This document shows, piece by piece, positions 46,045-58,967 of a stretch of 64,000 nt of DNA (the first letter of the stretch is position 1; each line of letters opens with the position of its first letter). This stretch comes from Anisus vortex. Its lineage: Eukaryota; Mollusca; Gastropoda; Planorbidae. The stretch is taken from contig OX421492.1 in NCBI GenBank assembly GCA_949126835.1, forward strand, positions 38,150,886-38,214,885, given 5' to 3'. A program made the translations under genes and the position numbers. The notes below the pieces were generated by a model, which saw only the letters and a program-made list of their open reading frames with translations, made no database searches and had not been told where the DNA came from.

Positions 46045-47212
46045 CATCCCTAAATGGTATATATTCACCTCCCTAAATGGTCTATATTCACCTCCATTAT
46101 TTGTCTATATTCACCTTCTTAAATAGTGTATATTCACCTCCCTAAACGGTCTATATTTCCCTTCCTAAATTGTCTATATTCATCTCCCTAAATGGTCTAT
46201 ATTCACATCCATAAATTGTCTATATTCACCTCCCTAAATAGTCTATATTCACCTCCCTAAATGGTAAATATTCACCTCCATAAAATTGTCTATATTTACC
46301 TCCCTAAATGGTCTATATTCACCTCCCTGAGTGGTATATATTCACCTTCATAAATGGTCTATATTCACCTCCCTAAATGGTCTATATTCACCTCCCTAAA
46401 TGGTCTATATTCACCTCCCTAAATTTTCATTATTCACCTCCTTAAATGGTCTATATTCACCTCCATAAATGGTCTATATTCACCTCCCTAAATGTTATAT
46501 ATTCACCTCCATAAATTGTCTATATTCACCTCCATAAATGGTAAATATTCACTCCCTAGATGGTATTTATTCACCTCCATAAATTGTATTTATTCACCTC
46601 CCTAAATTGTCCATATTTTCTTCCCTAAATTGACTCTGTTCACCTCCCTTATGGTCTATATTCACCTCCCTAAATTATCCACATTCACCTAACTAAATGG
46701 TATATATTCATCTCCATAAATTGTCTATATTAACCTCCATAAATTGTTCCCTAAATGGTCTATATTCACCTCCCTAAATGGTCTATATTCACCTCCCTAA
46801 ATTTTCATTATTCACCTCCTTAAATGGTATATATTCATCTCCTTAAATGTTATATATTTACTTCCCTAAATTCTCTATATTGAACTCCATAAATGGAAAA
46901 TATTCACCTCCAAAAATTGTCTATATTCACCTCCATAAATGGTCTATATTCACCTCCCTAAATGTTATATATTCACCTCCATAAATTGTCTATATTCACC
47001 TCCATAAATGGTAAATATTCACTCCCTAGATGGTATTTATTCACCTCCATAAATTGTATTTATTCACCTCCCTAAATTGTCCATATTTTCTTCCCTAAAT
47101 TGACTCTGTTCACCTCCCTTATGGTCTATATTCACCTCCCTAGATGATCTATATTCACCTCCCTAGTTGGTCTATATTCAGCTCCCTAAATGATTCACTT
47201 TCCTAAATGGTG
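46045..47212. repeat. 23-bp minisatellite, about 50 copies, with a 470-bp-offset block duplication
   Basis: The unit CTATATTCACCTCCCTAAAT plus GGT is repeated with many variants. A run of at least 230 bp (about 46440-46670) reappears with the same series of variant units at about 46910-47140, exactly 470 bp on. Markers are AATGTTATAT (46491 and 46961) and the shortened CACTCCCTAGA unit (46550 and 47020). A smaller marker, AAATTTTCATTATTC, recurs at 378 bp (46421 and 46799). Confidence 0.96.
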
Positions 47213-48807
47213 CCGTGGTTTATATTATATCATACTCACCTTTCCCCCTTCCCACCACACAGTAGACAATTTTACATCGGTGTAAAAAATATATTCTACC
47301 CCCCTAAGGATTTCCCACTAGACGACTCTCTTAAAAGTTCCACGTACGAAGCACGAAACATTTGTTGTATTATATAGAGTCTACACATGTTTGTAATATA
47401 CAATATAATAAAATATTAATATTTTGGAACACAAGTTATATAGCCTATACAAAGAGAGAGAGAAAGAGAGAGAGAGAGAAAGCAAGAGAAAGAAAGAGAA
47501 ATAAAGATATCAATTGATGACATAGATAAATATACACATAGATATTCACTAGCGTCAAATTCAGATTTCCTGTTTACAGATGTAACATTCCAGAAGTCAC
47601 TCAATAATATATCAATGTTATGTTCAAGTAAAGACTCTAAGATTAAAGTTACGATTTTTGAAGCTTCTACTTTATGATATTATTTCGACATTAATTTTGA
47701 ATTATATTTAGTGGCGACAACAAACATGGGCTTCTACTCACGTGCGAGGGCGTCTAGACCACACACGCAGCACTCTCAGACACACACAGACACATTTTTA
47801 AAAGTCCGCTCCCCCCACAGAAGGATCTTTTACGATTTTATTTGTTTTCAAATATATATACTGCAAGTTTATTGAGGAATGGAGGGGATTAGGGAGGCGA
47901 GAATAAATGGGGGACCAGGTTTTGGCAATGTTTTTTTTTTTTTTTTTAAAGTGTGTGAAAGCCCCAAGTATCTCGCCCAATCAATTCAGTAAGTTGTAAC
48001 AAAATATTGTTTAGGGAAAAGGACGAAAAAAAAAAGTGAATAAGATTTTGCCAAGATATGTTCTAAGTAGCTTTGATTTTCTCTTCCTCTTGCCCCCCCC
48101 CCCCCTTTCTCCCCCCCCCCCCCATGTTTTTAGTGTCTGTACCAACTCAACACCCTGCGCCATGGAGTAGAGTACTGTATCACACACACATACACACACA
48201 TATTCAGATATAAAGAGATGTATGCGTAATAAAATTGTGTGGTTGTTTTTGTAAGCTTGAGATTTATGACTACATTTGTTTGGCTACACTATACTGCTGT
48301 CAGATAGTGGAAACAATGTTATCACATTTCGGGAGAGAAGTTTAGTTTGAAAGGAAGATTGATGAAGAATTTTATTGCGGATTGTAGATCCATTTGAGTA
48401 TTTTGAAAAAAAAGCAAAGGATGTATTAGATTTTAGATTAAGGAGGAGGAATGGGACATGCCATTGTGTATGGTGTATATAGATTATAATTGGGTATACA
48501 CATCTTATCTGTTGAGGTATTTGTGTATTATGTGAGTGTATATTATATGTGTGTTACATATGAGTATGCGTGTTTATTTTTGAAGGCATGTGTATGTGTG
48601 TGCTGTGCCTATTTGTGTGTTATATGTGTGTTCGTGATGTTCATGCTATTTACATGGGTTAGTGTACAATTGTATAGGCTTATTTGTATGTCCACGAGTG
48701 TGCTACATAATATGTGTGTAACTTTAAATCAGTATGTGTGTAGCCTATATATGTATGCGTGCACATGCATGTGTCTAAATGAATTCTGGGTGAAGCTACA
48801 TGAGTGA
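47213..48807. other. Unassigned DNA with microsatellites
   Basis: GA repeats at 47453-47500, poly-C at 48093-48123, poly-T at 47929-47947 and TGTGTATG-rich DNA at 48530-48790. No gene was seen. Confidence 0.5.
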
Positions 48808-49005
48808 CGGCAATATGAAGCTCACGAGGACAGCGAGGGCGTCCAAGCCCTACTTCAACAGTTCTGTAGTATGTGTACCGAGACAGATGGCGAGTGCCAG
48901 AGTCGTCTGATGTGTGCCACTATTGCTAAGTGTTTGGGGAGTGTGGGGAAGGCGGTCAGTGAAGCCAAGGAGTTATTTCGATTGGTTAATTCTACAAGCA
49001 AATAG
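48808..49005 (+). other. Candidate coding fragment, unidentified
   Basis: Between an in-frame TGA at 48805 and a TAG at 49003 lies a frame reading EAHEDSEGVQALLQQFCSMC, then TETDGECQSRLMCATIAK, CLGSVGKAVSEAKELF and RLVNSTSK. It is helical, Cys-rich and balanced in composition, and lies in a GC-richer patch, unlike its A/T-rich neighbours. I could not name a family. Splice signals are poor: no pyrimidine tract lies before a suitable AG, so it may be the terminal exon of a plus-strand gene, a processed relic or a transposon piece. The opposite-strand frame here looks like its shadow. Confidence 0.35.
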
Positions 49006-49297
49006 TCCAAGTTAAATAGTACTTGTAGCATTGTTGATGCCACTAGCTCAGGCGCCCGTCTCAGGAAGGGCCCTTCTCCCCCCAAAACGTGTGCTCTCCT
49101 TCCCCTCGTTTTTAGTTAACGTTGTCTCTGCCTTTCCGCTAAAAAAAAATAGATTTTTGTAAGAAAGCCAAACAAAGTAAAACAGAATCATGAAACAATG
49201 GTATATCTAAAATTGTAAAAATAGTAATGATGCACTGAAGAACTTGTACAACTGTTGGGAAAAACGAAAATTGTAATGTTGAACTAATTTTAAAAAA

Positions 49298-49502
49298 GTA
49301 AAGTACCCGTTGAACCAAACTGATCCATAGGGCCGATGAAGCAGTTCATCAGTTTATGTGGCCACGGCATACTATGTGATTGTGTGGCCAGCACAGCCGC
49401 CTTTACTTTACCCCAAATAAGGTCAGGTACCCATTAGTAGACTCAGGGACACCCTCCAGACCGTAGAAAAAATCCTAGTTTTCACCAGACTTTAAACCTC
49501 AC
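49298..49502 (-). mobile_element. SINE family A copy, diverged
   Basis: It matches the SINE body: AAAGTACCCGTTGAACC, GTGGCCACGGCATAC, GATTGTGTGGCCAGCACA, AAGGTCAGGTACCC and GACTCAGGGACACCC. The B-box end (CAGACTTTAAACC) is decayed. It lies 25 bp from a LINE fragment on the same strand. Confidence 0.82.
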
Positions 49503-49526
49503 TTCACCGAAGTGATCGAATCGAGA

Positions 49527-49800
49527 CTAATCTCTTAGTATTCGGAGGACAAACACACTTGTACTACGTAGCACAGCCAGGTTACCATACAGGGATGGTG
49601 CAAACTGTTGACCATAGAATGGTACAAAAGGGAAGGTTTGAAGAACATGTTCCGCATTTTCGAAAGATGTTCCGCTGGGGCACATTTCACTTGTTTCAAT
49701 TTGTAGTTTGCAGAACATGTGTTGCTTGAGCCTGTTATGACCTGTCTTTTGCCTGAAGATGATGTGTTGAAATTGGTGGGAGAGTTTAAAGTAAGCATCA
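49527..49800 (-). pseudogene. LINE ORF2 3'-region fragment (TGHNRL / CPCG motif)
   Basis: The minus strand encodes FRQKTGHNRLKQHMFCKLQI, then SEMCPSGTSFENAEHVLQTF and SLYGNLAVLRSTSVFV, with a stop at 49527. This follows a region found after the RT/RNase H part in many non-LTR elements of invertebrates, with consensus features TGHNRL, a CPCG zinc-knuckle-like motif (here CPSG, one Cys lost), ETAEHVLxxCP (final Cys here Phe) and KLYGxxxDL. Loss of two conserved Cys and further upstream frame breaks show it is dead. It is adjacent to a SINE A copy of the same orientation, which could reflect nested insertion. The clade is not assigned. Confidence 0.75.
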
Positions 49801-52800
49801 CTCTTGGGGTTGTTTAGTTGCTGCTCGGATCATCTTTTAGATTCATTTCTTTTGAATATTGAATATTGCCTTGATTTCTTTGGGGTGCAGGGTCTGTCTG
49901 ATTTTGTCGGATTCCAGTTTCGGTTAAGTTGTCGGCAGTTGTCGTTTGCACACGCCGATTAAGAAATTGAATGTTGACATTTAATTCACAACTATTAAAT
50001 GTCACTCACTCTGTACATGTGTGTGCGTGTGTTGGTTTCGGGTGTAAGTGTGTAAAGAGGGTTAAATTAAGCATGTTAAGCAAGAGAAAGAGAGAGAAAG
50101 AGAGAGCAAGCGAGTTTAGTAAGTAATTGAATCGGTGAGGTAGCGGTTCAGTTAGTGAGTTTGTGTGTGAGTATGTCAGTGCGTGAATGAGTGTGCGAGT
50201 GTGTCTCTGAGTGAGTAAGTGAGAGATTGAATAAATGAGTTTGTACGTATGTTTAAATTTTGAGCCCGTGTAAACAATTTGTTCACCAGGAAAACGTAAA
50301 TACAGCAGATTGACCTTTGATGAACAAAATATCAGACAAACAAGCTAAGACAAATTGGTCTTCTGACATTCATTCTTTCTTCATCTAATATCAGAAATCC
50401 ATTTCTTGGGCACAGGGGAAAGGCTACAGTGTCATGAAACGATCAAAGTATATTTTTAAGGGAAATTTGCCATTCTAAGCGTTAAACGAGTCAGCATCGT
50501 TCCTTTCTTCAATAGCTTATTATTGTTCATCATTCAAAGTAGAAGATGATCATGTATCTTCTATGTTTCTAATTATGTATCTACCAATGTATGTGCCCAT
50601 GTATGTGCCCATGTATCTGCCCATGTATCTGCCCATGCATTTGACCCTGAGTTTAACATTGCTTAAGTCTCATGTCCAGTGGTTTATGATACCTCATTGA
50701 GCTCTACTTGTTCCTTAGCAGGTTCCTGCGTTGGAATTATGCAGATATTGTATTGTCTATTTGTTGCAAGTTGTCCGTTCTATCTACACGCCCATCAAGA
50801 CAATCACAATCTACGCAATAAAACAACCAGAACAGAGAGTTTGAACAATGTTTGTAACAATACATTCCAACAAACACAGAACCGAGAAATGAACTCTTGA
50901 CCTACACTCCCCAACAAATCTCTTAGCACTTACTGTAAAACTTGACTGTTTCTTCGTGAAATGGCTTTCAAGAAATTGCTAGTAGATGTCTTTAGCAGGT
51001 TTTATTTCCCGAACAGCTATAAACTTGATAGTACTAGAAGAACTTTATCCCAGACTTCTTGACTAACAGACTGATAAGTTGGAGTTTCCTGACCTAGATT
51101 TCATGTTTTAAAAAGAGCCTTGTGAAGAATTGCCATGAATATCACTACATAAATAGTCACGTTTTAGTAGAGCATTTAGCTCACTCCCACAAATAGTATG
51201 GGTAAAGCAAATGCACGAAATACTTTTAGAAGTAAATGACTAACAATTGTAAATAAAGTCTCTCTATTTACTAAAATCAATGCATTCAATAAAACAACTG
51301 TTAGTTGAGGCGATGCTTTCCATGAATAAATGACTTTTCCCAATAGCACCAAAACTCTTTATACGGTAGTCATTTATCCACTAAATGACTATATTGCATA
51401 TTAATACTTCATTTTCTCAGTTATTATGTTTTCATAAAGTAGCCCACGTTAGGTTGTGAAGCCTTTACGATTATAATAGTACCTAGTGTTTTACTTAACC
51501 TTTGTTAAGACATTAAATTAAAGAAGAAAAACTCAATACTGTATTTTCATTTGATATATTATACATAAGTATTCAATATATATAATTTAGAAGATTTCGC
51601 TTTAGATATGTTTGTTTGTTTTAGAAAGTCCAACTTTATTTGTATAAGTGAAGTGTCATGTATCCAAATTCTTTATGTTTTAAATTATTGTAGACGAAAT
51701 GCAAATTGTATATCTTATATATTTTAAATTGGTTGCTAAGTTAAAGTCATTCAGTTCACACAACTTGTAATCCTCAAAATTTTTTAGATTGATAAAAAAA
51801 AAATTTAGAATCTAAAAAAAAAGGGTTCTTGATTCTATAATTTTTTTTTTCTTAAAGGATTTAAAAGAACCAGAAAACGTCTTTAGATAGGAAAACAAAA
51901 ACATGAGCTAAAAAAAAACAACAACAACAAAAAACACAAGAAATACAAACAAATAAACAACAATGAAAACTTAAAACTTAATTTAATTTGTATTCCCAAT
52001 AGATCTTCTTTCAACACGCATTCGTTATTAGCCACTGTGGAGAGAATAACAGAACTCAGTTTAAAACTCAAATGATAGGTGGGGGGAAAATAACCAGCAA
52101 GAAGAAACAAACATGACAAAACTTTTAGACTTCATCCAACTAATGCATTTCTAATGTTCTATATTCCATGCATTGATATTTCAAAGTTTATGTTATAGAT
52201 TTCTTTTTCACATTCCTTTCTCTTACTAGTCTCAAAGATGGAGAATCCTTTAGTATAGTGCTTTATGTTGCAATTCTAAAAATAGACTTATGTAGCACAG
52301 TACTTTCTGTTTTTAGTCCCAAAGACAGACATGTTTAGTAGAGTGTTTTCTGATACCAATTCTATAAATTGACTACTTTATTACATCGTAGTGCATTCTA
52401 TTACTAATTGCATAGACCAAAATCTCTCGACTGATGTCACTGTCCCTGCATTCAAGGGCAGTCTCCTAAAACCGCACTATCTGGACACGTAATTAATAAT
52501 AAACTAAATTACGTTGTTATTCAAAGAATGTAATGTATACATATATACATATATAGACGACTTAGTCGTGGAAGGGGGACAGTTGCCTGCATGCTTTTAT
52601 CCAACCCTGCCCCAAATCCAACGAAGTCATGATGATGTCATGTACGTAATTTCACAAATGTAAAAACCTCAAAGTCGCGTGACCGCTTTTTTTTTTAAAA
52701 ACCCGTTACATTTAAATTGAACAATTAGTTCCATGACATTAACGTTTAAATACGTGACTCAAACTTGTGGCTAGAAGTTTTTACAGTCAGTGTGTGTTAT

Positions 52801-52840
52801 GAACTCGGTCAGGAAAAGTTAACTTTCTGGTACACGAGGG
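49801..52840. other. A/T-rich DNA, no gene seen
   Basis: Short simple repeats only: GAGA near 50085-50108, and CCATGTATCTGC-type 12-bp repeat at 50575-50640. Poly-A/CAA occurs near 51900-51960. No element ends or exon-like frames were recognised. Confidence 0.5.
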
Positions 52841-53470
52841 GTCTGAGTCACAATAGTCTATGACACAATAGTCTATGACACAATAGTCTATGACACAGTA
52901 GTCTGAGACACAATAGTCTGGGACTCAATAGTCTATGACACAATAGTCTATGACACAATAGTCTATGACACAATATTATGTGTTACAATAGTCTATGACA
53001 CAATAGTCTTTTACACAATAGTCTATGACACAATAGTCTGTGACACAATAGTCTATGACACAATAGTCTGTGACACAATAGTCTGTGACACAATAGTCTA
53101 TGACACAATAGTCTATGACACAATAGTCTGTGACACAATAGTCTATGACACAATAGTCTATGACACAATAGTCTGTGACACAATAGTCTATGACACAATA
53201 ATCATTTAATCAATAGTCTTTGACACAATAGTCTATGACACAATAGTCTATGACGCAATAGTCTTTTACACAATAGTCTATTATAAATAGTCTATGACAC
53301 AATAGTATGTGACTTAATAGTATGTGGCTCAACAGTCTATGACTCAATAGTCTATGACACAATAGTCTGTGACACAATAGTCTATGACACAATAGTCTTT
53401 GACACAATAGTCTATGACACAATAGTCTATGAACCAATAGTCTATGACACAATAGTCTATAACACAATAA
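52841..53470. repeat. 15-bp minisatellite, about 41 copies
   Basis: The unit TATGACACAATAGTC is repeated with TGTGACAC, TTTTACAC and CTCAATAG variants. A degenerate form (GACTCAATA, TCTATGACTC) continues to about 53830. The minus frames with a CHRLL pentad follow from the 15-bp period. Confidence 0.97.
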
Positions 53471-56425
53471 GAGCGTCACATAGTTACATGGTATTAGAAG
53501 ATGTCTCTGACTCAATACTGTCACTGATTCAACACTAGATGACTCAATATTTCTTCGAGTCAACATGGTCTCTATCTCTATTCTTTTCTCTAGCTCAATA
53601 TGGCTTTTGACTAAAATTGTCTCTGATTCAACAAGCCCAGACTCAATACGATCTGTGACTCAATACTGTCTATGACTCGATGCTATCTGAAGCTAAATGC
53701 AGTTAATGACTCAATATGACCTCTCATTTTAATACGAACTATGGCAAATTGGGGTGAGCGACATAATGTGGTTTATGGCCTAAATAATACGGTCTATCAC
53801 TCAAATTTATGACTCAATACGATCTATGAATATTAGCACCTATATATAGAATTCGTCTCCGGTCCCTCACATTCTTTTTGATATCTCGGTCTTGAAAGAA
53901 AAGCAAGATTTATTTAAAATCAGTTCACACAAAGATTAAATAATATACTTTTAAAATAAAGTTATAGATATGTCAGGTATCACATATACGGACATTAAAT
54001 ACGAAAACGCTGCAGTTTTTCTTAATGGACATTAACAAATAGAATGTCATAAACTCATACATATGAAGAACAACAACTCGGAGAGATGCAGGAGAAAGAG
54101 AGAGAGGGAGAGAGAGAGAAGAGAGAGAGGAGAGAGATTCATATATAGAGAGAGAAAGTAGAGAGAATAGAAGAAATACGGATTTGGAAAATTAGAACAT
54201 ATTTTTTACTCTTTTAACAAATGCACTAACAATTAATATAGTCATAGCCTTGGACCTTTACAAAAACAAATTAATTAATAAAATAATGAAATGTTGCAAA
54301 AAAAAAGACAACAAAAAAAACAAAAAAAACAAACAAAAACAAACAACAAACAGATTTAATTGTTTCCTTTTCTTAAAGTTTATGAATTGGCAAATTGACA
54401 ATAACAACAAAAAAAGGAAATTTAGAAACTATGCCAATCTAAATAAGAGTTCACTAATACAGTTTCCATTTGACGGCAAAGACGGTTTTGATCCAACTTC
54501 GTGGGGGAATTACTGAGTGGTTTAGTGGTTGGTTGGATAGCTGTGTCCATCTTAACTTAGTATACCAGGGTCACAGACTAAGGGCGTTGGAAAGACGAGG
54601 CAACACTGTAGAACCAATCAAAAGGGTTGGACAAGTCATGTTGTTTACGGTTCCGATCAATGGCATTTATAATACAAAACATTTTATATCCTTTTTCTAG
54701 TCGTGAGTTTTGTGGTTTGATAACGAAGAGATTGGCGACTGATTGTTGTATAATACCTTGCCGCAAACAATAATCTTCAGACAGGAGTAGAACCTCCAAC
54801 CCTAGTCTAAACAATTAAGCATGAGCTTTTAAATAATAATAATAATAATTAAAAAAAACAATATTATTCAGAAGAAATATTTAAAAAAACTATCTATGAC
54901 GAGAATTTATTCGCCTGAGAAAACTGAAAGTATTCATTCAATGAAACTATTTAAAGTTTACGACACCAAAGCCATAAGCTATTGTATTGAAAAAATCAGT
55001 AAAAGTAATCAGTGAATAACAATTCATAGGAAAAGCATATTATAAAATATGCATAAGAATCCACAAAGTTCCATTAGTTGTCTATTGTAACTGATTGCCT
55101 ATTCTAATATCATTCTTATAGTTATAGTTATATATTAGTTGAACTTGTATACTTTCATCATTAAAAAAAACTTAAACCATAACATCTCCTAGGCAACACC
55201 CAGTTTGATTTTGTCAGCTCGTTTTGTTCTCTTATAAAAATCATCGACCATCAATCAACGTATAACAGTTGATTCAAATATGTAAGAGATTTACACAAGC
55301 ACTAAAAAAAAAAATGGATAAAATATGTATGACAGTCTTGAAAATTCTAGATTTAAAAAAAAATATTAAAACAAAAATTGCTAAGAAATCGCTAGGAAAG
55401 AGAACTCTATAAGACAAAACATAATCAAAGAGTACCCTCCCTTCCCTAAGTTTCATTTTCTGATGCGCTCATAGCTAATGACAGGCATTCATCACCAGCC
55501 GGGAGTTTAAAAAAAAAAAGAATGGTAAAAAAAAAGTCAATCTTTATCTCCTGATTGCAATATATTCGTTTGGAGGAACAAAAAAAAAAGTATATAAGAG
55601 GGTTAGGGGAGGTAGGGGGAATGAAGGAAATGAAATTAAGAAAGCAAATGTATATTTTTAGGCTAAATCCGCCATATCTTTACTTTTTTTTTCTTCCTTC
55701 TATTTCCTATCGTCTAGAAAACTATGTTTCAAATTGCCATTTGTTAAACACAGTCATAGCAACACAACAGCAAAAAACAAAAAAAAAAAAAAAACAACAG
55801 CCAAAACATAAAAGTAAATGAATAAATACATAAAAAAAGAATGTTTCTTTGTAAATAGAATTACTAGCAGCGACCCGTGGAATTGATGGATATGGGAAAA
55901 ATATTTTTTTCTCATGTGTTGAAATTAACTCAGAGATGTAATTATTTTAATGGGTGTGGGTGTAAGGAGGGGGGGGGGAGACTGTTGTGATCAAAGAAGA
56001 GCCGTATATCACTACAGCTCTTTGCTGGCGAGATGTTTATGCCAGTAAATATATTTTAATTTTTAAGTTAATATTTTATAGTGTTTAGACATATTATCTG
56101 GCTAGTTATTCTTTGTCGATCCCTGTGGAGCATAATGAAGCTGTAGTCTTGGCGAGCCAACTAATTTTATGCCATGGTTGTTCATGGCATTGACTTATTC
56201 TTCCTTCAGGCTCATGGGTCTTCCCTTTTTTCCAGGGGGTGCCCATCTCAGGACCATGCAATGAAGCCTCTTACTACCCATATGAAGAGCTTGGCCAGGT
56301 CATCTCCATCTCCTTTTATTACATCACTTATGACGTTGTTTATTCCGTGTAGAATGATTTTAAAATGATTTTTTAAACAATTGTATGGTTTATGTCATCC
56401 TTTTCCACACTTGCAGTTTTTTTTT
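53471..56425. other. A/T-rich DNA with small repeats, no confident gene
   Basis: GA-rich tract at 54092-54160, poly-A runs at 54298-54340 and 55772-55800, G-run at 55967-55978. At 54505-54810 a less A/T-rich block may be a decayed SINE on the minus strand (GGTTCTACTCC near 54785-54795). CCACGGGTCGCTGCTAG on the minus strand at 55864-55880 is Helitron-end-like but isolated. Confidence 0.4.
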
Positions 56426-56616
56426 GCAAAATCATTTTTGCATATTTGTACATTTAGCAAAATCATTTTTGCATATTTGTACATTTAGCAAAATAATTTT
56501 TTGCATATTTGTACATTTAGCAAAATCATTTTTGCATATTTGTACATTTAGCAAAATCATTTTTGCATATTTGTACATTTAGCAAAATCATTTTTGCATA
56601 TGTGTACATTTAGCAA
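56426..56616. repeat. 31-bp minisatellite, 6-7 copies, each with a hairpin
   Basis: The unit joins GCAAAATCATTTTTGC and ATATTTGTACATTTA. The first word is an inverted repeat (GCAAAA/TTTTGC). Decayed copies continue to about 56690. Confidence 0.95.
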
Positions 56617-58432
56617 AGCCTTTTTTTTCGTATAGTTGAAGATTTAGCTAAATTAGTTTTGCAAAGTTATAATTTTAGCAAATTCATTTCTGTTTCATTG
56701 TATATTACATTACATCAACAATATCAACAACAAATGCATACAAGTAAAAGTACAACCACAATAACAAACACCAGCTCTCAAGTATATATTTTATGACGTT
56801 TTATAATAAATAGAAATCAATGCTTTAGATTTTACGATATTTAATAATAACTAGAACTCTTAGCGTTGTAATTTACGACATTTAGAAAAACATAAAACTC
56901 TTTAGTTTGAATTTTATGACATCGGATAAGAAATAGATTAAGAGTTCTATTGTCAGTGTTGGTCTACAACAGACAAATGTTGAGCAAGTGTTTGGCTGTT
57001 TCAGCTGTGAGCCGTCATCAATTCTAAATATGTTTCTTGCCAGATACACTGTCTCGTCTTTAAGTCTGACCTTTTTGGCAGTACCTGGAACCAATCTGTG
57101 GGTTATTGTTTTAACAGACGGACGGAAATGTGTTATTGTTTTTTGAACAACAGAAGAAATAGAAACGAATTCAACAGTTACAGCTCTTTGAATCTATTTT
57201 GAGGAAATGATTTCATTTACATAATTACAACCAGACTATGGCTGCACCCAGGCATGATATGGGTTGCCTGAACTAAATCAGGTAAAACGATAATCGCAAG
57301 AATCCTCTGTAGAGAAGGAATGTTTGTAAAGTATAAGATGAGATAATGTAGTAAAAACATAGCAATATATAATTCTGACATATAATCTATTATAAAGTAT
57401 GAAATTAAACAACAACTATATAATACAAAAGTCATATATATGTTGCTGTTTGTAAAAATACTGGTAATTTATGGCCAAATGCACCTTGATTGGCCCCCAG
57501 AATATTGCTCACAAAAGTACTAGAGGGAAAAATACCTAGCAGTGACAAAAGACGTGTGACAACTGTAAAAGACGTGTGACAACTGTAAAAACGAACACAT
57601 TTAAGCTCTAACGTCTATAATATATCCTTATTCTCATCGGTACACTTTAACATGAAAAGTAAATATTGGCGCCAATGTCTTTATGAGGTGTAACTCTCAG
57701 AAACAGGAATCTCATTTTCAACATTTCTGTGGTTTAAAAATAGGCCAAGGTTAAAGCACTAATGTAGAAAATGGGGAGAAAAATGAGAGGGGGAGTATGG
57801 TTAAGAAGAACAGAAGCCTAATCTGAGATTTCCCTCGTGTCCATTGATTTTGGAAGCGCCAACTCCGCCATGTTGCTTCAGATTGAAAATAATATATAAA
57901 TTATCAGTAAAGGAGAGAAAAAAGGATGATCGTTGTTGTGGACGAATATCGAGGTATTTCTCAGCCGAAATGTTCTTTTGTTTGGTTTCAACAATAAAGG
58001 CAAAATTCTTAAGCCTTAGAATAATTATTTTTTTAAAACTTCCAGTGCGATTCGTTGGCTGGTCGAGTTAGGATTTTATAGTCAATAATTTCAAAAAAAT
58101 CGTTAAATCGTCTACCATAATATAACATTATACATCGGTAATTTTTAGTTTAATGGTTTCTATGTATATTTATATATTAAAAACATTGTATAATTATAAC
58201 GCCTCTCAGGTCACCACCTGTTATATTTGCTTTTAATATCAATGAGAAAAGAGAACTTTAATTTTTAAAATGAACTTTAATTTGTAAAATGTCTAGCAGG
58301 TGATTCTAATATACAAGACAATTTACAAGATAAATAATCAGGACATTACTTGGGGGGGGGGGGGGGGGTTTAAGCTTCAAAGAAAGAAAGAAGAAATTAT
58401 CAGGATTGAAAACTCAAAGAGAATAAACTAAC
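56617..58432. other. A/T-rich DNA, no gene seen
   Basis: AAAAGACGTGTGACAACTGT occurs twice in tandem at 57547-57587. Poly-G lies at 58352-58369. Frames are short and unsupported. Confidence 0.5.
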
Positions 58433-58967
58433 CCATAAAAACACAGTTTTTATTATACTCCCTTTATTTGTAAACTAATTTAATTTATATTTTGATAGAT
58501 CAAAATAAATATAAGTGATATCATCTTATCTTATCTTATCATACCTTATGAATTTCCACACTAAAATTTTGCGCATCCTTTTTTTTCTAGCTTTGGCACG
58601 CAAAAACCATAAAAAGATAACTCGCTTTGTTTCGGCTACATTGTGTCGTTTTCAATCTATTTATTTCGTAAAAACGAACAAATCCAAAAAAAATCTTTAC
58701 TTCCGTCTCTTCCGGTAGAGGCAGCCATGTTTGACGTGAAATATACTCTTCGATTCGCAAATTGGTCGAAGGAATTCGTGACTATTCCAAAGGCTATAAT
58801 GCTGAAAATTTAATAGAATGTATTGTTAGTTGGGACAAGTCTTCTGCCCAAGTTTCAGCTCGATTGGATGACGGGAAGTGGTCGAAAAATCGATGCAAAG
58901 TTTTGTTAACAAACATCCAAGCAAGCAAGCAGACAGACAATGCAAGATAATAGAAAGGGAGCAAAAA
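58433..58967 (+). mobile_element. Interspersed repeat family X, copy 2
   Basis: This is the best-preserved copy, matching 6706-7216 along its length. Differences include an inserted CTTATCTTATCTTATC near 58525 and GCTTTGGCACGC after CTAGC. It carries an ATG at 58728 after GGTAGAGGCAGCC, but that frame stops after about 27 codons. A plus frame from 58762 (SARLDDGKWSKNRCKV) is open here but broken in copy 1, which argues against coding. It ends in CAAGCAAGCAAGCAGACAGA-like sequence. Confidence 0.78.

Noticed and set aside
55864..55882. Helitron 3' end on the minus strand (CCACGGGTCGCTGCTAG then T)
   Set aside because: The motif is suggestive, but no hairpin of good length, no 5' end and no second copy were seen.
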